Of a stretch of 64,000 nucleotides of DNA, positions 19,027-27,892 are shown one piece after another. The stretch lies in the NCBI RefSeq assembly GCF_945906775.1, contig NZ_CAMDRE010000002.1, forward strand, positions 310,001 to 374,000, written 5' to 3'. The notes beneath the pieces are model-generated. The model saw only the letters and a list, made by a program, of their open reading frames with translations, was not told the DNA's origin and ran no database searches. Every line of letters begins with the position of its first letter. The first letter of the stretch is position 1. The stretch comes from Citrobacter sp. Marseille-Q6884. GTDB taxonomy: Bacteria > Pseudomonadota > Gammaproteobacteria > Enterobacterales > Enterobacteriaceae. The position numbers and the translations under genes were made by a program.

Positions 19027-19419
19027 TTATTCAGATTCATCAATACCCAGACGGGCGAGAAAACTGCGGATACCTTCACGGGAAAGAAAGAGTGCCAGTT
19101 TTTCCTGTTCTGTCGGTGACATGTTATCCACTGCGTTAACGATTTGACGCCACGCAGGGTTACGAACGACGTGTGTATATTCTGCAAGCGGCTCTTCAGC
19201 CTGATAAAACTCAGGGACCTTGCGGAACGCGGGAATATTGAGTAGAAACTCGCGGACACCGCCATCAATATGAATAAGCCTGGCACGACCCCCTTTCACG
19301 CCGGGAAACTTTTCGGTCTTCCAGTTTTGTTCTCTGACCCAGCGATTGACGGTTTGTTTGGCGACACCAAGACACTCAGCCAGTTCTTCGGTCGTCATTT
19401 TGCTGCGTAATTTTTTCAT
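19027..19419 (-). CDS. yfeD: Putative DNA-binding protein YfeD
   Basis: This 130-aa protein has an N-terminal helix-turn-helix (MTTEELAECLGVAKQTVNRWVREQNW) and the GVKGGRARLIHID wing shared with YfeC. It is a DUF1323/YfeC-YfeD family putative regulator. It lies immediately downstream of yfeC (1 bp between genes), and the two are paralogues. Targets are unknown. Confidence 0.9.
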   Translation of the reverse strand: MKKLRSKMTTEELAECLGVAKQTVNRWVREQNWKTEKFPGVKGGRARLIHIDGGVREFLLNIPAFRKVPEFYQAEEPLAEYTHVVRNPAWRQIVNAVDNMSPTEQEKLALFLSREGIRSFLARLGIDESE

Positions 19420-19420
19420 A

Positions 19421-19783
19421 TTATTTGTTGTCGCGGATCCCTAAGCGTTGTAACAGACCCGTAATGCCTTCACGCAGGATCAATGACGTAAACATTTTCT
19501 GTTCTGATGGCGTCATTTCTTGGGCGAGTCTTATCAGCAGTGCTTCGATAGAGGTATCACCTGCTGATGAAAAATTATCTGATAGGCCTTCAGCAGAACG
19601 CTCAGCACTGCGGATATATTCACGAACTTGTTCGGTAACGTGAACCAGACGGGCTTTTCCGCCCTGAACGCCTGGTTTTGGTGATGTAGCCCAGCCTTCC
19701 TTGCGAACCCATTTATTGATTGTCTGTCGGCTGTATCCGGTCAGATTAGCAAGTTCTTCTGGCGTCATCCGTTCCTTGAACAT
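19421..19783 (-). CDS. yfeC: Putative DNA-binding protein YfeC
   Basis: This 120-aa paralogue of YfeD has helix-turn-helix MTPEELANLTGYSRQTINKWVRKEGW, then GVQGGKARLVHV, and a C-terminal EQKMFTSLILREGITGLLQRLGI segment that aligns with the end of YfeD. It is first in the two-gene unit. In E. coli, YfeC has been linked to extracellular DNA production, but targets here are not known. Confidence 0.9.
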   Translation of the reverse strand: MFKERMTPEELANLTGYSRQTINKWVRKEGWATSPKPGVQGGKARLVHVTEQVREYIRSAERSAEGLSDNFSSAGDTSIEALLIRLAQEMTPSEQKMFTSLILREGITGLLQRLGIRDNK

Positions 19784-19943
19784 AACGATTCCCTGAGTAG
19801 TCGTGGGGTTAATTAGGGGGTCATTTTATAGCACCATTTTAGTCGAAACCGTGACGCGTTTAACTACTGAATGCGAGTTGCTGCGCAATGTTCTTCATTT
19901 GTCTGCTTTTTCAGCGATTGAATTCTGTGAGTTCATTTTGCCG

Positions 19944-19972
19944 TTGACACATGCGAAGGGAATTCATATGAT
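19944..19972 (+). promoter_or_regulatory. Promoter of the tRNA-Ala pair
   Basis: TTGACA, a 17-bp spacer and TATGAT form a near-consensus sigma-70 promoter, followed by a GC-rich discriminator GCCGCCCG about 32 bp before the first tRNA. Confidence 0.85.
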
Positions 19973-20004
19973 GCCGCCCGTCAACTCGACAAGCTTTACG
20001 TGAC

Positions 20005-20080
<76 letters not shown>

Positions 20081-20122
20081 AATTTAATCCCAAAGAATTT
20101 GGTACGTACGTAAAAGCATCGT

Positions 20123-20198
<76 letters not shown>

Positions 20199-20205
20199 AA
20201 ATTGA

Positions 20206-20233
20206 AACCCTCGCTGAAAAGCGGGGGTTTTTT
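20206..20233 (+). terminator. tRNA-Ala operon terminator
   Basis: AACCCTCGCT-GAAA-AGCGGGGGTTTTTT has one G-T pair, a GAAA tetraloop and a T-run. Confidence 0.88.
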
Positions 20234-20292
20234 GTTTCTGCTTCCTGCCTGATTCTCTCGTTTCTTTGCACCGATAGCCAAATTGCGGGCAT

Positions 20293-20324
20293 AAAAAAAC
20301 CGGGGAGAATCTTAATCTCCCCGG
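20293..20324 (-). terminator. nupC terminator
   Basis: CCGGGGAGA and TCTCCCCGG arms with a 7-nt loop. The A-run to the left is a U-run for nupC transcripts. Confidence 0.88.
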
Positions 20325-20345
20325 TCTTATTACTACGATGTTGCC

Positions 20346-21548
20346 TTACAGCACCAGCGCTGCGATAGATGCAGACAGCACGCTCACCAGCGTAGAGCCG
20401 TAAACCAGCTTCAGACCAAAGCGGGAAACCACGTTGCCTTGCTCTTCGTTCAGGCCTTTAATTGCGCCTGCGATAATCCCGATAGACGAGAAGTTAGCAA
20501 AGGAAACCAGGAACACAGAGAGGATACCTTCCGCACGTGGAGAGAGCGTAGAGGCGATTTTCTGCAGATCCATCATCGCAACGAATTCGTTGGAAACCAG
20601 TTTGGTCGCCATGATACTGCCCACCTGCAGTGCTTCGCTGGACGGCACACCCATCACCCATGCAACCGGATAGAAGATGTAACCCAGGATGCCCTGGAAG
20701 GAGATGCTGTAGCCAAACCAACCGGTTACGGTAGCGAACAGGGCGTTCAGCGCGGCAATCAGCGCGATGAAACCAATCAGCATCGCTGCAACGATAATGG
20801 CAACTTTGAAACCTGCCAGGATGTACTCACCCAGCATTTCGAAGAAGCTCTGGCCTTCGTGCAGGTTGGACATCTGGATGTTTTCTTCGCTGGCATCAAC
20901 GCGGTAAGGGTTGATAAGCGACAGTACGATAAAGGTGCTGAACATGTTCAGAACCAGTGCCGCAACGACATATTTTGGTTCCAGCATGGTCATGTACGCG
21001 CCCACGATGGACATGGAAACAGTGGACATTGCCGTTGCTGCCATGGTGTACATGCGGTTGCGTGACATTTTGCCGAGAATATCTTTATAGGCGATAAAGT
21101 TCTCAGACTGACCCAGGATCAGGGAGCTGACGGCGTTGAAGGATTCCAGTTTACCCATACCGTTAACTTTGGATAACAGGAAACCAATTGCGCGGATGAT
21201 AACCGGCAGAACGCGGATGTGCTGCAGAATACCGATCAGAGCGGAAATGAAGACGATAGGGCAAAGCACTTTCAGGAAGAAGAATGCCAGGCCTTTATCG
21301 TTCATGCTGCCGAAGACAAAGTTTGTCCCTTCATTAGCGAACCCGAGCAGTTTTTCAAACATCTCGGAGAAGCCTCTCACGAAGCCCAGACCGACATCAG
21401 AGTTCAGGAAGAACCAGGCCAGTAACACTTCGATAACAAGCAATTGAATAACATAACGAATGCGAATTTTTTTACGGTCACTGCTTACCAGCAGTGCGAG
21501 TACCGCAACCACGGCAAGGGCCAGGATAAAATGAAGAACGCGGTCCAT
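20346..21548 (-). CDS. nupC: Nucleoside:proton symporter NupC
   Basis: This 400-aa inner-membrane concentrative nucleoside transporter has the E. coli length. About ten hydrophobic segments are visible. Family motifs include LCPIVFISALIGILQHI and the nucleoside-binding GQSENFIAYKDIL and SNEFVAMMDLQ. It imports nucleosides except guanine ones with protons. It is divergent from mntH. Confidence 0.96.
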   Translation of the reverse strand: MDRVLHFILALAVVAVLALLVSSDRKKIRIRYVIQLLVIEVLLAWFFLNSDVGLGFVRGFSEMFEKLLGFANEGTNFVFGSMNDKGLAFFFLKVLCPIVFISALIGILQHIRVLPVIIRAIGFLLSKVNGMGKLESFNAVSSLILGQSENFIAYKDILGKMSRNRMYTMAATAMSTVSMSIVGAYMTMLEPKYVVAALVLNMFSTFIVLSLINPYRVDASEENIQMSNLHEGQSFFEMLGEYILAGFKVAIIVAAMLIGFIALIAALNALFATVTGWFGYSISFQGILGYIFYPVAWVMGVPSSEALQVGSIMATKLVSNEFVAMMDLQKIASTLSPRAEGILSVFLVSFANFSSIGIIAGAIKGLNEEQGNVVSRFGLKLVYGSTLVSVLSASIAALVL

Positions 21549-21822
21549 ATTTGCTCCAAATATGAGGCAGGTTTAATTTCCGTGCACATTCTATGTAACA
21601 ACACCAAAGAAAACGAGATCAAACACACACTATAATAAGGACCTGTGACGAGATTCAAAATTAGTGATCAGCGATACACTTCCGTTATGTTTAGTATGGA
21701 AGTGAAAAGTTATGTCATTGTGCTAATCTCATAACAATAATCAAACATCTCGCCGGTATTTCCAGATTTCTTATTAATCCATAGACCAACGCTATCAGAG
21801 AAATCAATTTCACCCATCAAAA

Positions 21823-21845
21823 TGAATTTGATAATCATTCTCAAT
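21823..21845 (+). promoter_or_regulatory. Fur box upstream of mntH
   Basis: TGAATTTGATAATCATTCTCAAT resembles the GATAATGATAATCATTATC consensus on its right part (GATAATCATTCTC). Fur repression of mntH is known in enterobacteria. Confidence 0.6.
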
Positions 21846-21857
21846 AGGCGTAGCTTG

Positions 21858-21879
21858 AAACATAGCAAAGGCTATGTTT
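21858..21879 (+). promoter_or_regulatory. MntR operator of mntH
   Basis: AAACATAGC-AAAG-GCTATGTTT is a perfect inverted repeat 13 bp before the mntH start and matches the known enterobacterial MntR box. Confidence 0.88.
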
Positions 21880-21892
21880 CTGAGGTACTAAA

Positions 21893-23131
21893 ATGACGAA
21901 CGATCGCGTTGAGAGTAGCAGTGGACGGGCAGCGCGCAAGTTGAAGCTCGCATTAATGGGACCTGCGTTCATCGCGGCGATCGGGTACATCGATCCGGGT
22001 AACTTTGCCACGAATATCCAGGCAGGGGCGAGCTTTGGCTATAAACTGCTGTGGGTCGTCGTCTGGGCAAATCTGATGGCGATGCTGATTCAGGTGCTGT
22101 CCGCAAAGCTGGGGATTGCCACAGGCAAAAATCTGGCAGAACAAATTCGCGATCATTATCCGCGCCCGGTGGTCTGGTTTTATTGGGTGCAGGCCGAAAT
22201 TATCGCCATGGCGACGGATCTGGCTGAGTTTATCGGTGCGGCAATTGGCTTCAAGTTGATTCTTGGCGTTTCGTTGTTACAAGGGGCTGTACTTACCGGT
22301 ATTGCAACCTTCTTGATCCTGATGCTGCAGCGCCGTGGACAAAAACCATTGGAAAAAGTGATTGGCGGGCTACTGTTGTTTGTGGCTGCGGCGTACATCG
22401 TCGAGCTGATTTTTTCCCAACCTAACCTGGCGCAGTTGAGCAAGGGGATGATTATTCCCAGTCTGCCCAATTCTGAAGCCGTATTTCTGGCAGCCGGTGT
22501 GCTCGGCGCTACGATTATGCCACACGTCATTTATCTGCATTCTTCTTTAACCCAGCATCTGCACGGCGGGACGCGGCAACAGCGCTATGCGGCCACTAAA
22601 TGGGATGTTGCCATTGCGATGACGATTGCCGGGTTTGTGAATCTGGCGATGATGGCAACGGCAGCGGCTGCATTTCACTTTAGCGGGCATACCGGTATTG
22701 CCGACCTTGATCAGGCTTATCTGACGCTTGAGCCATTATTGAGCCACGCTGCGGCGACGGTTTTTGGTTTAAGCCTGGTGGCAGCAGGTCTCTCCTCTAC
22801 CGTTGTCGGGACGCTGGCGGGGCAGGTTGTTATGCAAGGGTTTATCCGCTTTCACATTCCATTATGGGTACGCCGTACCGTCACCATGATGCCGTCGTTT
22901 ATCGTTATTTTGATGGGGCTGGACCCCACCCGTATTCTGGTGATGAGCCAGGTATTGCTCAGTTTCGGTATTGCACTGGCGCTGGTACCGCTGCTGATCT
23001 TTACTAGCGACAGCAAACTGATGGGCGATTTGGTGAACACCCGTTGGGTAAAACAGCTTGGCTGGATGATTGTTGTGTTGGTGGTGGCGCTGAATATCTG
23101 GCTGCTGGTGGGAACCGCGCTCGGTTTGTAA
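21893..23131 (+). CDS. mntH: Proton-coupled Mn(II) transporter MntH (NRAMP family)
   Basis: This 412-aa protein shows the NRAMP metal-binding motif in helix 1 (IDPGNFATN, residues about 33-41) and the helix-6 motif MPHVIYLHSSL. About eleven hydrophobic segments are visible. It imports manganese, and iron weakly, with protons. The control region has an MntR palindrome and a Fur-like site. A bidirectional terminator follows, shared with convergent ypeC. Confidence 0.97.
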   Translation: MTNDRVESSSGRAARKLKLALMGPAFIAAIGYIDPGNFATNIQAGASFGYKLLWVVVWANLMAMLIQVLSAKLGIATGKNLAEQIRDHYPRPVVWFYWVQAEIIAMATDLAEFIGAAIGFKLILGVSLLQGAVLTGIATFLILMLQRRGQKPLEKVIGGLLLFVAAAYIVELIFSQPNLAQLSKGMIIPSLPNSEAVFLAAGVLGATIMPHVIYLHSSLTQHLHGGTRQQRYAATKWDVAIAMTIAGFVNLAMMATAAAAFHFSGHTGIADLDQAYLTLEPLLSHAAATVFGLSLVAAGLSSTVVGTLAGQVVMQGFIRFHIPLWVRRTVTMMPSFIVILMGLDPTRILVMSQVLLSFGIALALVPLLIFTSDSKLMGDLVNTRWVKQLGWMIVVLVVALNIWLLVGTALGL

Positions 23132-23132
23132 A

Positions 23133-23160
23133 AACAAAAGAGCCCGCAGGCTCTTTTGTT
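23133..23160. terminator. Bidirectional terminator mntH / ypeC
   Basis: AACAAAAGAGCC-CGCA-GGCTCTTTTGTT is a perfect 12-bp stem between convergent genes. Confidence 0.85.
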
Positions 23161-23163
23161 ACA

Positions 23164-23490
23164 TTAATGATGGTGTTTATGACCTCGTCCATGACCCCGG
23201 TGGTCGTCACGGTCGTTCCAGCCTTCACGATAACCGCGCTCGTAGGCTTTACGTTTATCCCAACCGCGATGATAGCCGTTGTCATGACGCCACCAACGGT
23301 TTTTGCGCCATTCGTAGTTATTGTGCCAGTAGTCCCGGTCACGCCAGCGCCCACCATCCCAGTAGTTACCGTAATTGTCGCGATCGCCAATTTGTAATTT
23401 TATTGATGGCAGCAGGGTGATTTCACCAGCGTTTGCAGCCAGCGGTGTAAAAGCCAATAAGACTGCCGCCAGAATCAGTGACCTGAACAT
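23164..23490 (-). CDS. ypeC: DUF2502 family periplasmic protein YpeC
   Basis: This 108-aa protein has a clear signal peptide (FRSLILAAVLLAFTPLAANA, cleavage after ANA). The mature part is rich in Trp, Arg, Asp and His, with YWHNNYEWRKNRWWRHDNGY and a His-rich C-terminus (HRGHGRGHKHHH). The His tail suggests metal binding, which is inference only. It sits beside mntH, as in E. coli. Its role is unknown. Confidence 0.92.
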   Translation of the reverse strand: MFRSLILAAVLLAFTPLAANAGEITLLPSIKLQIGDRDNYGNYWDGGRWRDRDYWHNNYEWRKNRWWRHDNGYHRGWDKRKAYERGYREGWNDRDDHRGHGRGHKHHH

Positions 23491-23618
23491 GTTTTCTCTC
23501 CTTCACGATCGAGCCGTAGCCGGCCTGTTAACGTAATATTACGGGGCAGTAAAGCCCCGTTTCATCGCCTTAACTCTTAAATCACGAGGGAGAGCACTTT
23601 TTGTTAATAAATGTGTCT

Positions 23619-24617
23619 TTATTTCAAACAACCCAGGATTACATCAATCTCCGCACATTCCTCGGCAGAGAAATGCCGGTTCGCCAGCATGCCCACCGCA
23701 TCTTCTATTTGCGCAGGTTTACTGGCGCCAATCAGAACCGAGGTGACCTTATCTTCCCGTAACACCCAGGCTAACGCCATTTGGGAGAGCTTTTGTCCCC
23801 GTCGTTCAGCCAGCGCGTTGAGTAAGCGAACCTTCTCTAGTTTCTCTGGCGTTATCTGATCCGGGTTCAGAAAACGGCTGCCACTTGCGGCACGAGAATC
23901 GGCAGGAATCCCGTTCAGGTATCTGTCCGTTAATTGCCCGCCCGCTAACGGAGAGAAGGCGATACTGCCAACCCCTTTTTCCTGTAGCAGAGTGAGCAAG
24001 CCGCCTTCGACCCAGCGTTCAAACATGGAATATTTAGGCTGGTGAATCAGGCATGGCGTGCCCAAATCATCGAGGATCTCAATGGCCTGCCTGGCAAGAT
24101 CGGCAGGATAGTTCGACAGACCGACATAGAGCGCTTTGCCCTGACGGACGATATGATCCAGTGCCTTCATGGTTTCTTTGAGCGGTGTTTCCGGATCGGG
24201 GCGATGGTGATAGAAGATATCCACATACTCCAGCCCCATCCGTTTCAGGCTTTGGTCGAGGCTGGCAATCAGGTATTTACGCGAACCCCAGTCCCCATAA
24301 GGACCTTCCCACATGGTGTAGCCTGCTTTGGTGGAGATAATGAGCTCATCACGCCACGGTAAAAAATCTTCCTGCAAGATACGTCCGAAATTACGTTCTG
24401 CCGACCCCGGCGGCGGACCATAGTTGTTGGCGAGATCAAAATGGGTGATGCCCAGATCGAAAGCACGCTGCAACAACGCCCGGCTGTTCTCTACCTGCGT
24501 GGTATCGCCAAAGTTGTGCCATAAGCCCAGAGAAATGATGGGGAGCTTTAATCCGCTCTGGCCACAGCGGCGATACGCCATTGTCTGGTAACGATTTTCA
24601 TCAGCCTGATAAACCAT
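23619..24617 (-). CDS. Aldo-keto reductase, YghZ (L-glyceraldehyde 3-phosphate reductase)-like
   Basis: This 332-aa cytoplasmic NADPH-dependent AKR is close to E. coli YghZ and to a Salmonella protein next to ipdC. The catalytic tetrad is visible as Asp and Tyr in DLANNYGPPPGS, Lys in STKAGY and His in YHHRPD. The NADP-phosphate site VLIGASKPAQIEDAV is near the C-terminus. The substrate is not certain; YghZ also detoxifies methylglyoxal. It is divergent from ipdC, as in Salmonella. Confidence 0.88.
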   Translation of the reverse strand: MVYQADENRYQTMAYRRCGQSGLKLPIISLGLWHNFGDTTQVENSRALLQRAFDLGITHFDLANNYGPPPGSAERNFGRILQEDFLPWRDELIISTKAGYTMWEGPYGDWGSRKYLIASLDQSLKRMGLEYVDIFYHHRPDPETPLKETMKALDHIVRQGKALYVGLSNYPADLARQAIEILDDLGTPCLIHQPKYSMFERWVEGGLLTLLQEKGVGSIAFSPLAGGQLTDRYLNGIPADSRAASGSRFLNPDQITPEKLEKVRLLNALAERRGQKLSQMALAWVLREDKVTSVLIGASKPAQIEDAVGMLANRHFSAEECAEIDVILGCLK

Positions 24618-24799
24618 GAAGCCTCCTGTCGGATAAGGTGTGTCATTGAGTGTATACGTTTACACAAGGTCGACTGCAATTAAATTTTTGGATGAAAACT
24701 GTACATCTTACTTTCCACCCCCTTCACAGCGACTTCCCTGGACAGGCATCACAGTTCTTCGATACTCAACATGAGGTTACCGTCAGAAGGATAGCTGTC

Positions 24800-26452
24800 A
24801 TGCAAACCCCGTATTCCGTTGCTGATTATCTGCTGGACAGGTTGGCAGGTTGTGGTATTGGCCATCTCTTTGGTGTGCCGGGTGATTATAATTTGCAATT
24901 TCTTGATCACGTGATTGCCCATCCCGATGTGTGTTGGGTCGGGTGTGCCAACGAATTAAATGCGGCTTACGCGGCGGATGGCTACGCCCGGGTCGCAGGG
25001 GCGGGGGCGATACTCACCACATTTGGTGTGGGAGAGCTAAGCGCGATTAATGGCATAGCAGGTAGCTACGCAGAATACGTCCCCGTTTTGCATATTGTGG
25101 GGGCGCCATGTCGCGGTGCTCAGCGTCGTGGCGAGCTTATGCATCACACCCTCGGCGACGGGGATTTTCAGCATTTTTATCGCATGCAACAGGCGGTGAC
25201 CACGGCCAGCGCAATACTGGATGAACAAAATGCCTGCTACGAAATAGACCGTGTGCTCTGGGCAATGCTCACTGAGCGCAGACCCGGTTACCTGATGCTT
25301 CCTGCCGATATTGCGAAGCAGCCCGCCACGGCACCGCGCGACATGCTGATTGTTCCGCTGAATGAACCGGAAAGCAGTGTAGCAGACGCGTTTCGCTACC
25401 AGGCTCGTGAGCAACTGCTGGACAGCCCGCGAGTGGCATTGCTGGCGGATTTTCTCGCGCAACGTTTTGGTTTACAGCCCGTATTGCAACGCTGGATGGC
25501 GGAAACGCCGATGGCTCACGCCACGCTGTTGATGGGGAAAGGACTTTTTGATGAGCGTCATCCGGCGTTTGTGGGGACTTATAGCGCCGGAGCCAGTAGT
25601 GATTTTGTGCGCCAGGCGATAGAGGATGCCGACACGGTTATCTGTGTCGGCACGCAATTTGTCGATACGTTAACCGCCGGTTTTACCCAACAATTGCCGC
25701 AGGAGCGTACCATTGAGGTTCAGCCGCATGCCTCACGTATCGGAACTCGCTGGTTCAATATCCCTATGGAACAGGCGGTCACCACGCTGCGTGAGGTGTG
25801 TCTGGAATTGTCATTTTCTCTCCCCCCTGAGCATCCTTCGGTCAGGGCAGTCCCGATTGAAAAAGGGCCGCTGACGCAGGAAAACTTCTGGCATACCGTG
25901 CAGCACTATCTGGCACCTGACGATATTATCCTTGTCGATCAGGGCACGGCGGCCTTTGGTGCCGCGACGCTCTCATTACCTCCGGGGGCTGAAGTGCTGG
26001 TCCAGCCGCTATGGGGGTCTATTGGCTACGCGTTACCGGCCGCATTTGGTGCACAAACAGCATGCCCGGAGCGTCGGGTGATCCTGATCATTGGCGATGG
26101 CGCTGCGCAACTCACTATCCAGGAACTGGGGTCAATGCTCAGAGAGGGGCAGTCGCCGGTTATTTTGCTGCTCAATAACGACGGCTATACCGTGGAGCGA
26201 GCTATTCACGGGGCAGACCAACGCTATAACGATATTGCGGGCTGGAACTGGACGCTGGTGCCGCAGGCGTTAAGCCGTGAATGTCAGGCGGAATGCTGGC
26301 GTGTGACTCAGGCTATCCAACTGGAGGAGGTGTTGAATCGCCTGGCGTCTCCACAGCGGCTTTCGTTGATTGAAGTGATGTTACCGAAAGCCGATTTGCC
26401 TGAATTGTTGCGCACGGTCACCCGTGCGCTGGAGTCCCGTAACGGAGGGTAG
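24800..26452 (+). CDS. ipdC: Indolepyruvate decarboxylase
   Basis: This 550-aa thiamine-diphosphate enzyme converts indole-3-pyruvate to indole-3-acetaldehyde, a step towards indole acetic acid. Phenylpyruvate decarboxylation is also possible. The catalytic Glu52 is in CANELNAAYAADGYAR. The ThDP motif runs GDGAAQLTIQELGSML to LLNNDGYTVERAIHG near residues 430-470. I chose ATG 24800, behind AGAAGGA, because it matches the family N-terminus MQTPYSVADYLLDRL; upstream in-frame codons show no homology. Its stop abuts the yfeO stop with no spacer. Confidence 0.93.
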   Translation: MQTPYSVADYLLDRLAGCGIGHLFGVPGDYNLQFLDHVIAHPDVCWVGCANELNAAYAADGYARVAGAGAILTTFGVGELSAINGIAGSYAEYVPVLHIVGAPCRGAQRRGELMHHTLGDGDFQHFYRMQQAVTTASAILDEQNACYEIDRVLWAMLTERRPGYLMLPADIAKQPATAPRDMLIVPLNEPESSVADAFRYQAREQLLDSPRVALLADFLAQRFGLQPVLQRWMAETPMAHATLLMGKGLFDERHPAFVGTYSAGASSDFVRQAIEDADTVICVGTQFVDTLTAGFTQQLPQERTIEVQPHASRIGTRWFNIPMEQAVTTLREVCLELSFSLPPEHPSVRAVPIEKGPLTQENFWHTVQHYLAPDDIILVDQGTAAFGAATLSLPPGAEVLVQPLWGSIGYALPAAFGAQTACPERRVILIIGDGAAQLTIQELGSMLREGQSPVILLLNNDGYTVERAIHGADQRYNDIAGWNWTLVPQALSRECQAECWRVTQAIQLEEVLNRLASPQRLSLIEVMLPKADLPELLRTVTRALESRNGG

Positions 26453-27688
26453 TTACTTATCAGGACGTTCGGCGATCATCATCGGTTTTCCTGCTAACAG
26501 CAGCCAGGCAGGGAGCATCACGATGCACAGCAGCGGCAGCAGGGTGGAATCGGGTACCACCACTGCTGCCATAAACAGGCTCAACCATGCATCACGTGTG
26601 ACAACCAGCACCAGGCCCAGAATGGAGCAAGAGACCGTTATAGCCGCAGGAACAGCTTCGACATGGGCATGCAGCATAAGTCCCAGCGCCACGCCAACGA
26701 ACACCGCCGGAAAAATACGTCCACCGCGAAAACCGCTGGCGGCGGCGACCACCAGTGCGGCCAGCTTAATGATGGCGAGCATGAAATAGTCCGATGCGCC
26801 CAGCGTCTGGCTAAAAGCCATTTGCTGCATTTCATCCAGACCTTTAAATAGCGTCATCGGCCCACCGATAACGCCCAAAATACCGAGGATAAAACCGCCA
26901 ACCCCAAGGATCAGCACCGGGTGTTTCAGGCGATGCATCAGGTGATGCAAACGCGGTAAACACCACACTGCCACCATGCCCGCGGCAATGGCGATAGCGG
27001 CGACGATCGCCCCGCTGAAGATATCGGTCAGCTGCATTTGCGTGTAGCGAGCAATGGGTAACGAAAAATGGGGATGGAAGAACAGACTGGTTGTCAGTGC
27101 GCCAGCTGCGGCTGCCATTAACGGGGCAAACAGGCGATCCCATAAGGGAACATCACTGGAGCCATTCAGGGTTTGAGAAAATATCAGTGCGGCAGCTACC
27201 GGGGTGCCAAATAGCGCGCCGATGGTGCCAGCAGAGGCGAGAATGGTCCAGTCCAGTTTACCTATACGGGGAAACAGGCGGCTGCCGATTGCGACGGCCA
27301 GGGCGATATTCACGGTCATAATCGGGTGTTCCGGACCCAAACTGACGCCACCTGCCAGACCCAGAATAAGCGCTGCCAGCAGGCCTGGTAATGCTGACGT
27401 TGGAACCGGCATACCGATGAGGGGTTCACAGGCAGGATCCGGCCCGGCATGGCCCTGGCTGTAGCGAATGATTAACCCGACCATTATCCCGGTCAGGGTG
27501 AGCATTCCGATAATCCAGAACGGGGAATCATGGGCAATACCGATGCTAACGGGCAGACGTTCCCATAAAAATTGCTGTAAAACGGAGGCGGCTTTCATTA
27601 CCACCAACAACACCAGACTGGAGGCTACGCCAATAATCAATGCAGGCGCTGATAACAAGAGCATCGTTCTGGCTCGCGGATGGAGCAT
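26453..27688 (-). CDS. yfeO: Putative ion channel YfeO (ClC family)
   Basis: This 411-aa polytopic inner-membrane protein has ClC-type features: GGVSLGPEHPIMTVN (the GxxxGPE-type selectivity stretch, about residues 113-127), GALFGTPVAAALIF, and ASGFRGGRIFPAVFVGVALGL near 315-335. Whether it is a channel or exchanger, and for which ion, is unknown. It converges with ipdC without any spacer and is divergent from glk. Confidence 0.9.
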   Translation of the reverse strand: MLHPRARTMLLLSAPALIIGVASSLVLLVVMKAASVLQQFLWERLPVSIGIAHDSPFWIIGMLTLTGIMVGLIIRYSQGHAGPDPACEPLIGMPVPTSALPGLLAALILGLAGGVSLGPEHPIMTVNIALAVAIGSRLFPRIGKLDWTILASAGTIGALFGTPVAAALIFSQTLNGSSDVPLWDRLFAPLMAAAAGALTTSLFFHPHFSLPIARYTQMQLTDIFSGAIVAAIAIAAGMVAVWCLPRLHHLMHRLKHPVLILGVGGFILGILGVIGGPMTLFKGLDEMQQMAFSQTLGASDYFMLAIIKLAALVVAAASGFRGGRIFPAVFVGVALGLMLHAHVEAVPAAITVSCSILGLVLVVTRDAWLSLFMAAVVVPDSTLLPLLCIVMLPAWLLLAGKPMMIAERPDK

Positions 27689-27892
27689 TTTTTATTCCTT
27701 CATACAGAGTCATCGATGTAGTTTGCACAGTCTGCCTGGCGGCATCGCTGCAAATGGTGCTGAAACGATAAAGTAATTCTGTGACCTGGATCGATATTCC
27801 AGGGGCGTCAGCCTCCAGGCCGTTGTTGTTATGCCCCCATGAATTTACAGTGTGGCAAAGATTCATTTTGACTTTAGCGGAGCAGTAGAAGA

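Larger units (their letters stand above)
21549..21892. promoter_or_regulatory. nupC-mntH divergent control region
   Basis: This 344-bp spacer has no gene. The mntH side holds MntR and Fur-like sites, annotated separately. On the nupC side TGTGA-CGAGAT-TCAAA at 21644-21659 is a partial CRP-type match, in keeping with known CRP/CytR control of nupC. The CRP call is weak. Confidence 0.45.

Noticed and set aside
21644..21659. A firm CRP site for nupC
   Set aside because: Only the TGTGA half is convincing (TCAAA instead of TCACA), so it is mentioned as weak within the spacer rather than called separately.
23004..23390. Thr/Val/Gly-rich frame antisense to ypeC
   Set aside because: The low-complexity repeats mirror the Trp/Arg/Asp/His codons of ypeC; no independent support.
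24651..24664. TyrR box upstream of ipdC (TGTATACGTTTACA)
   Set aside because: The TyrR consensus is TGTAAA-N6-TTTACA; here the half-sites are too close and only the outer TGTA/TACA agree.
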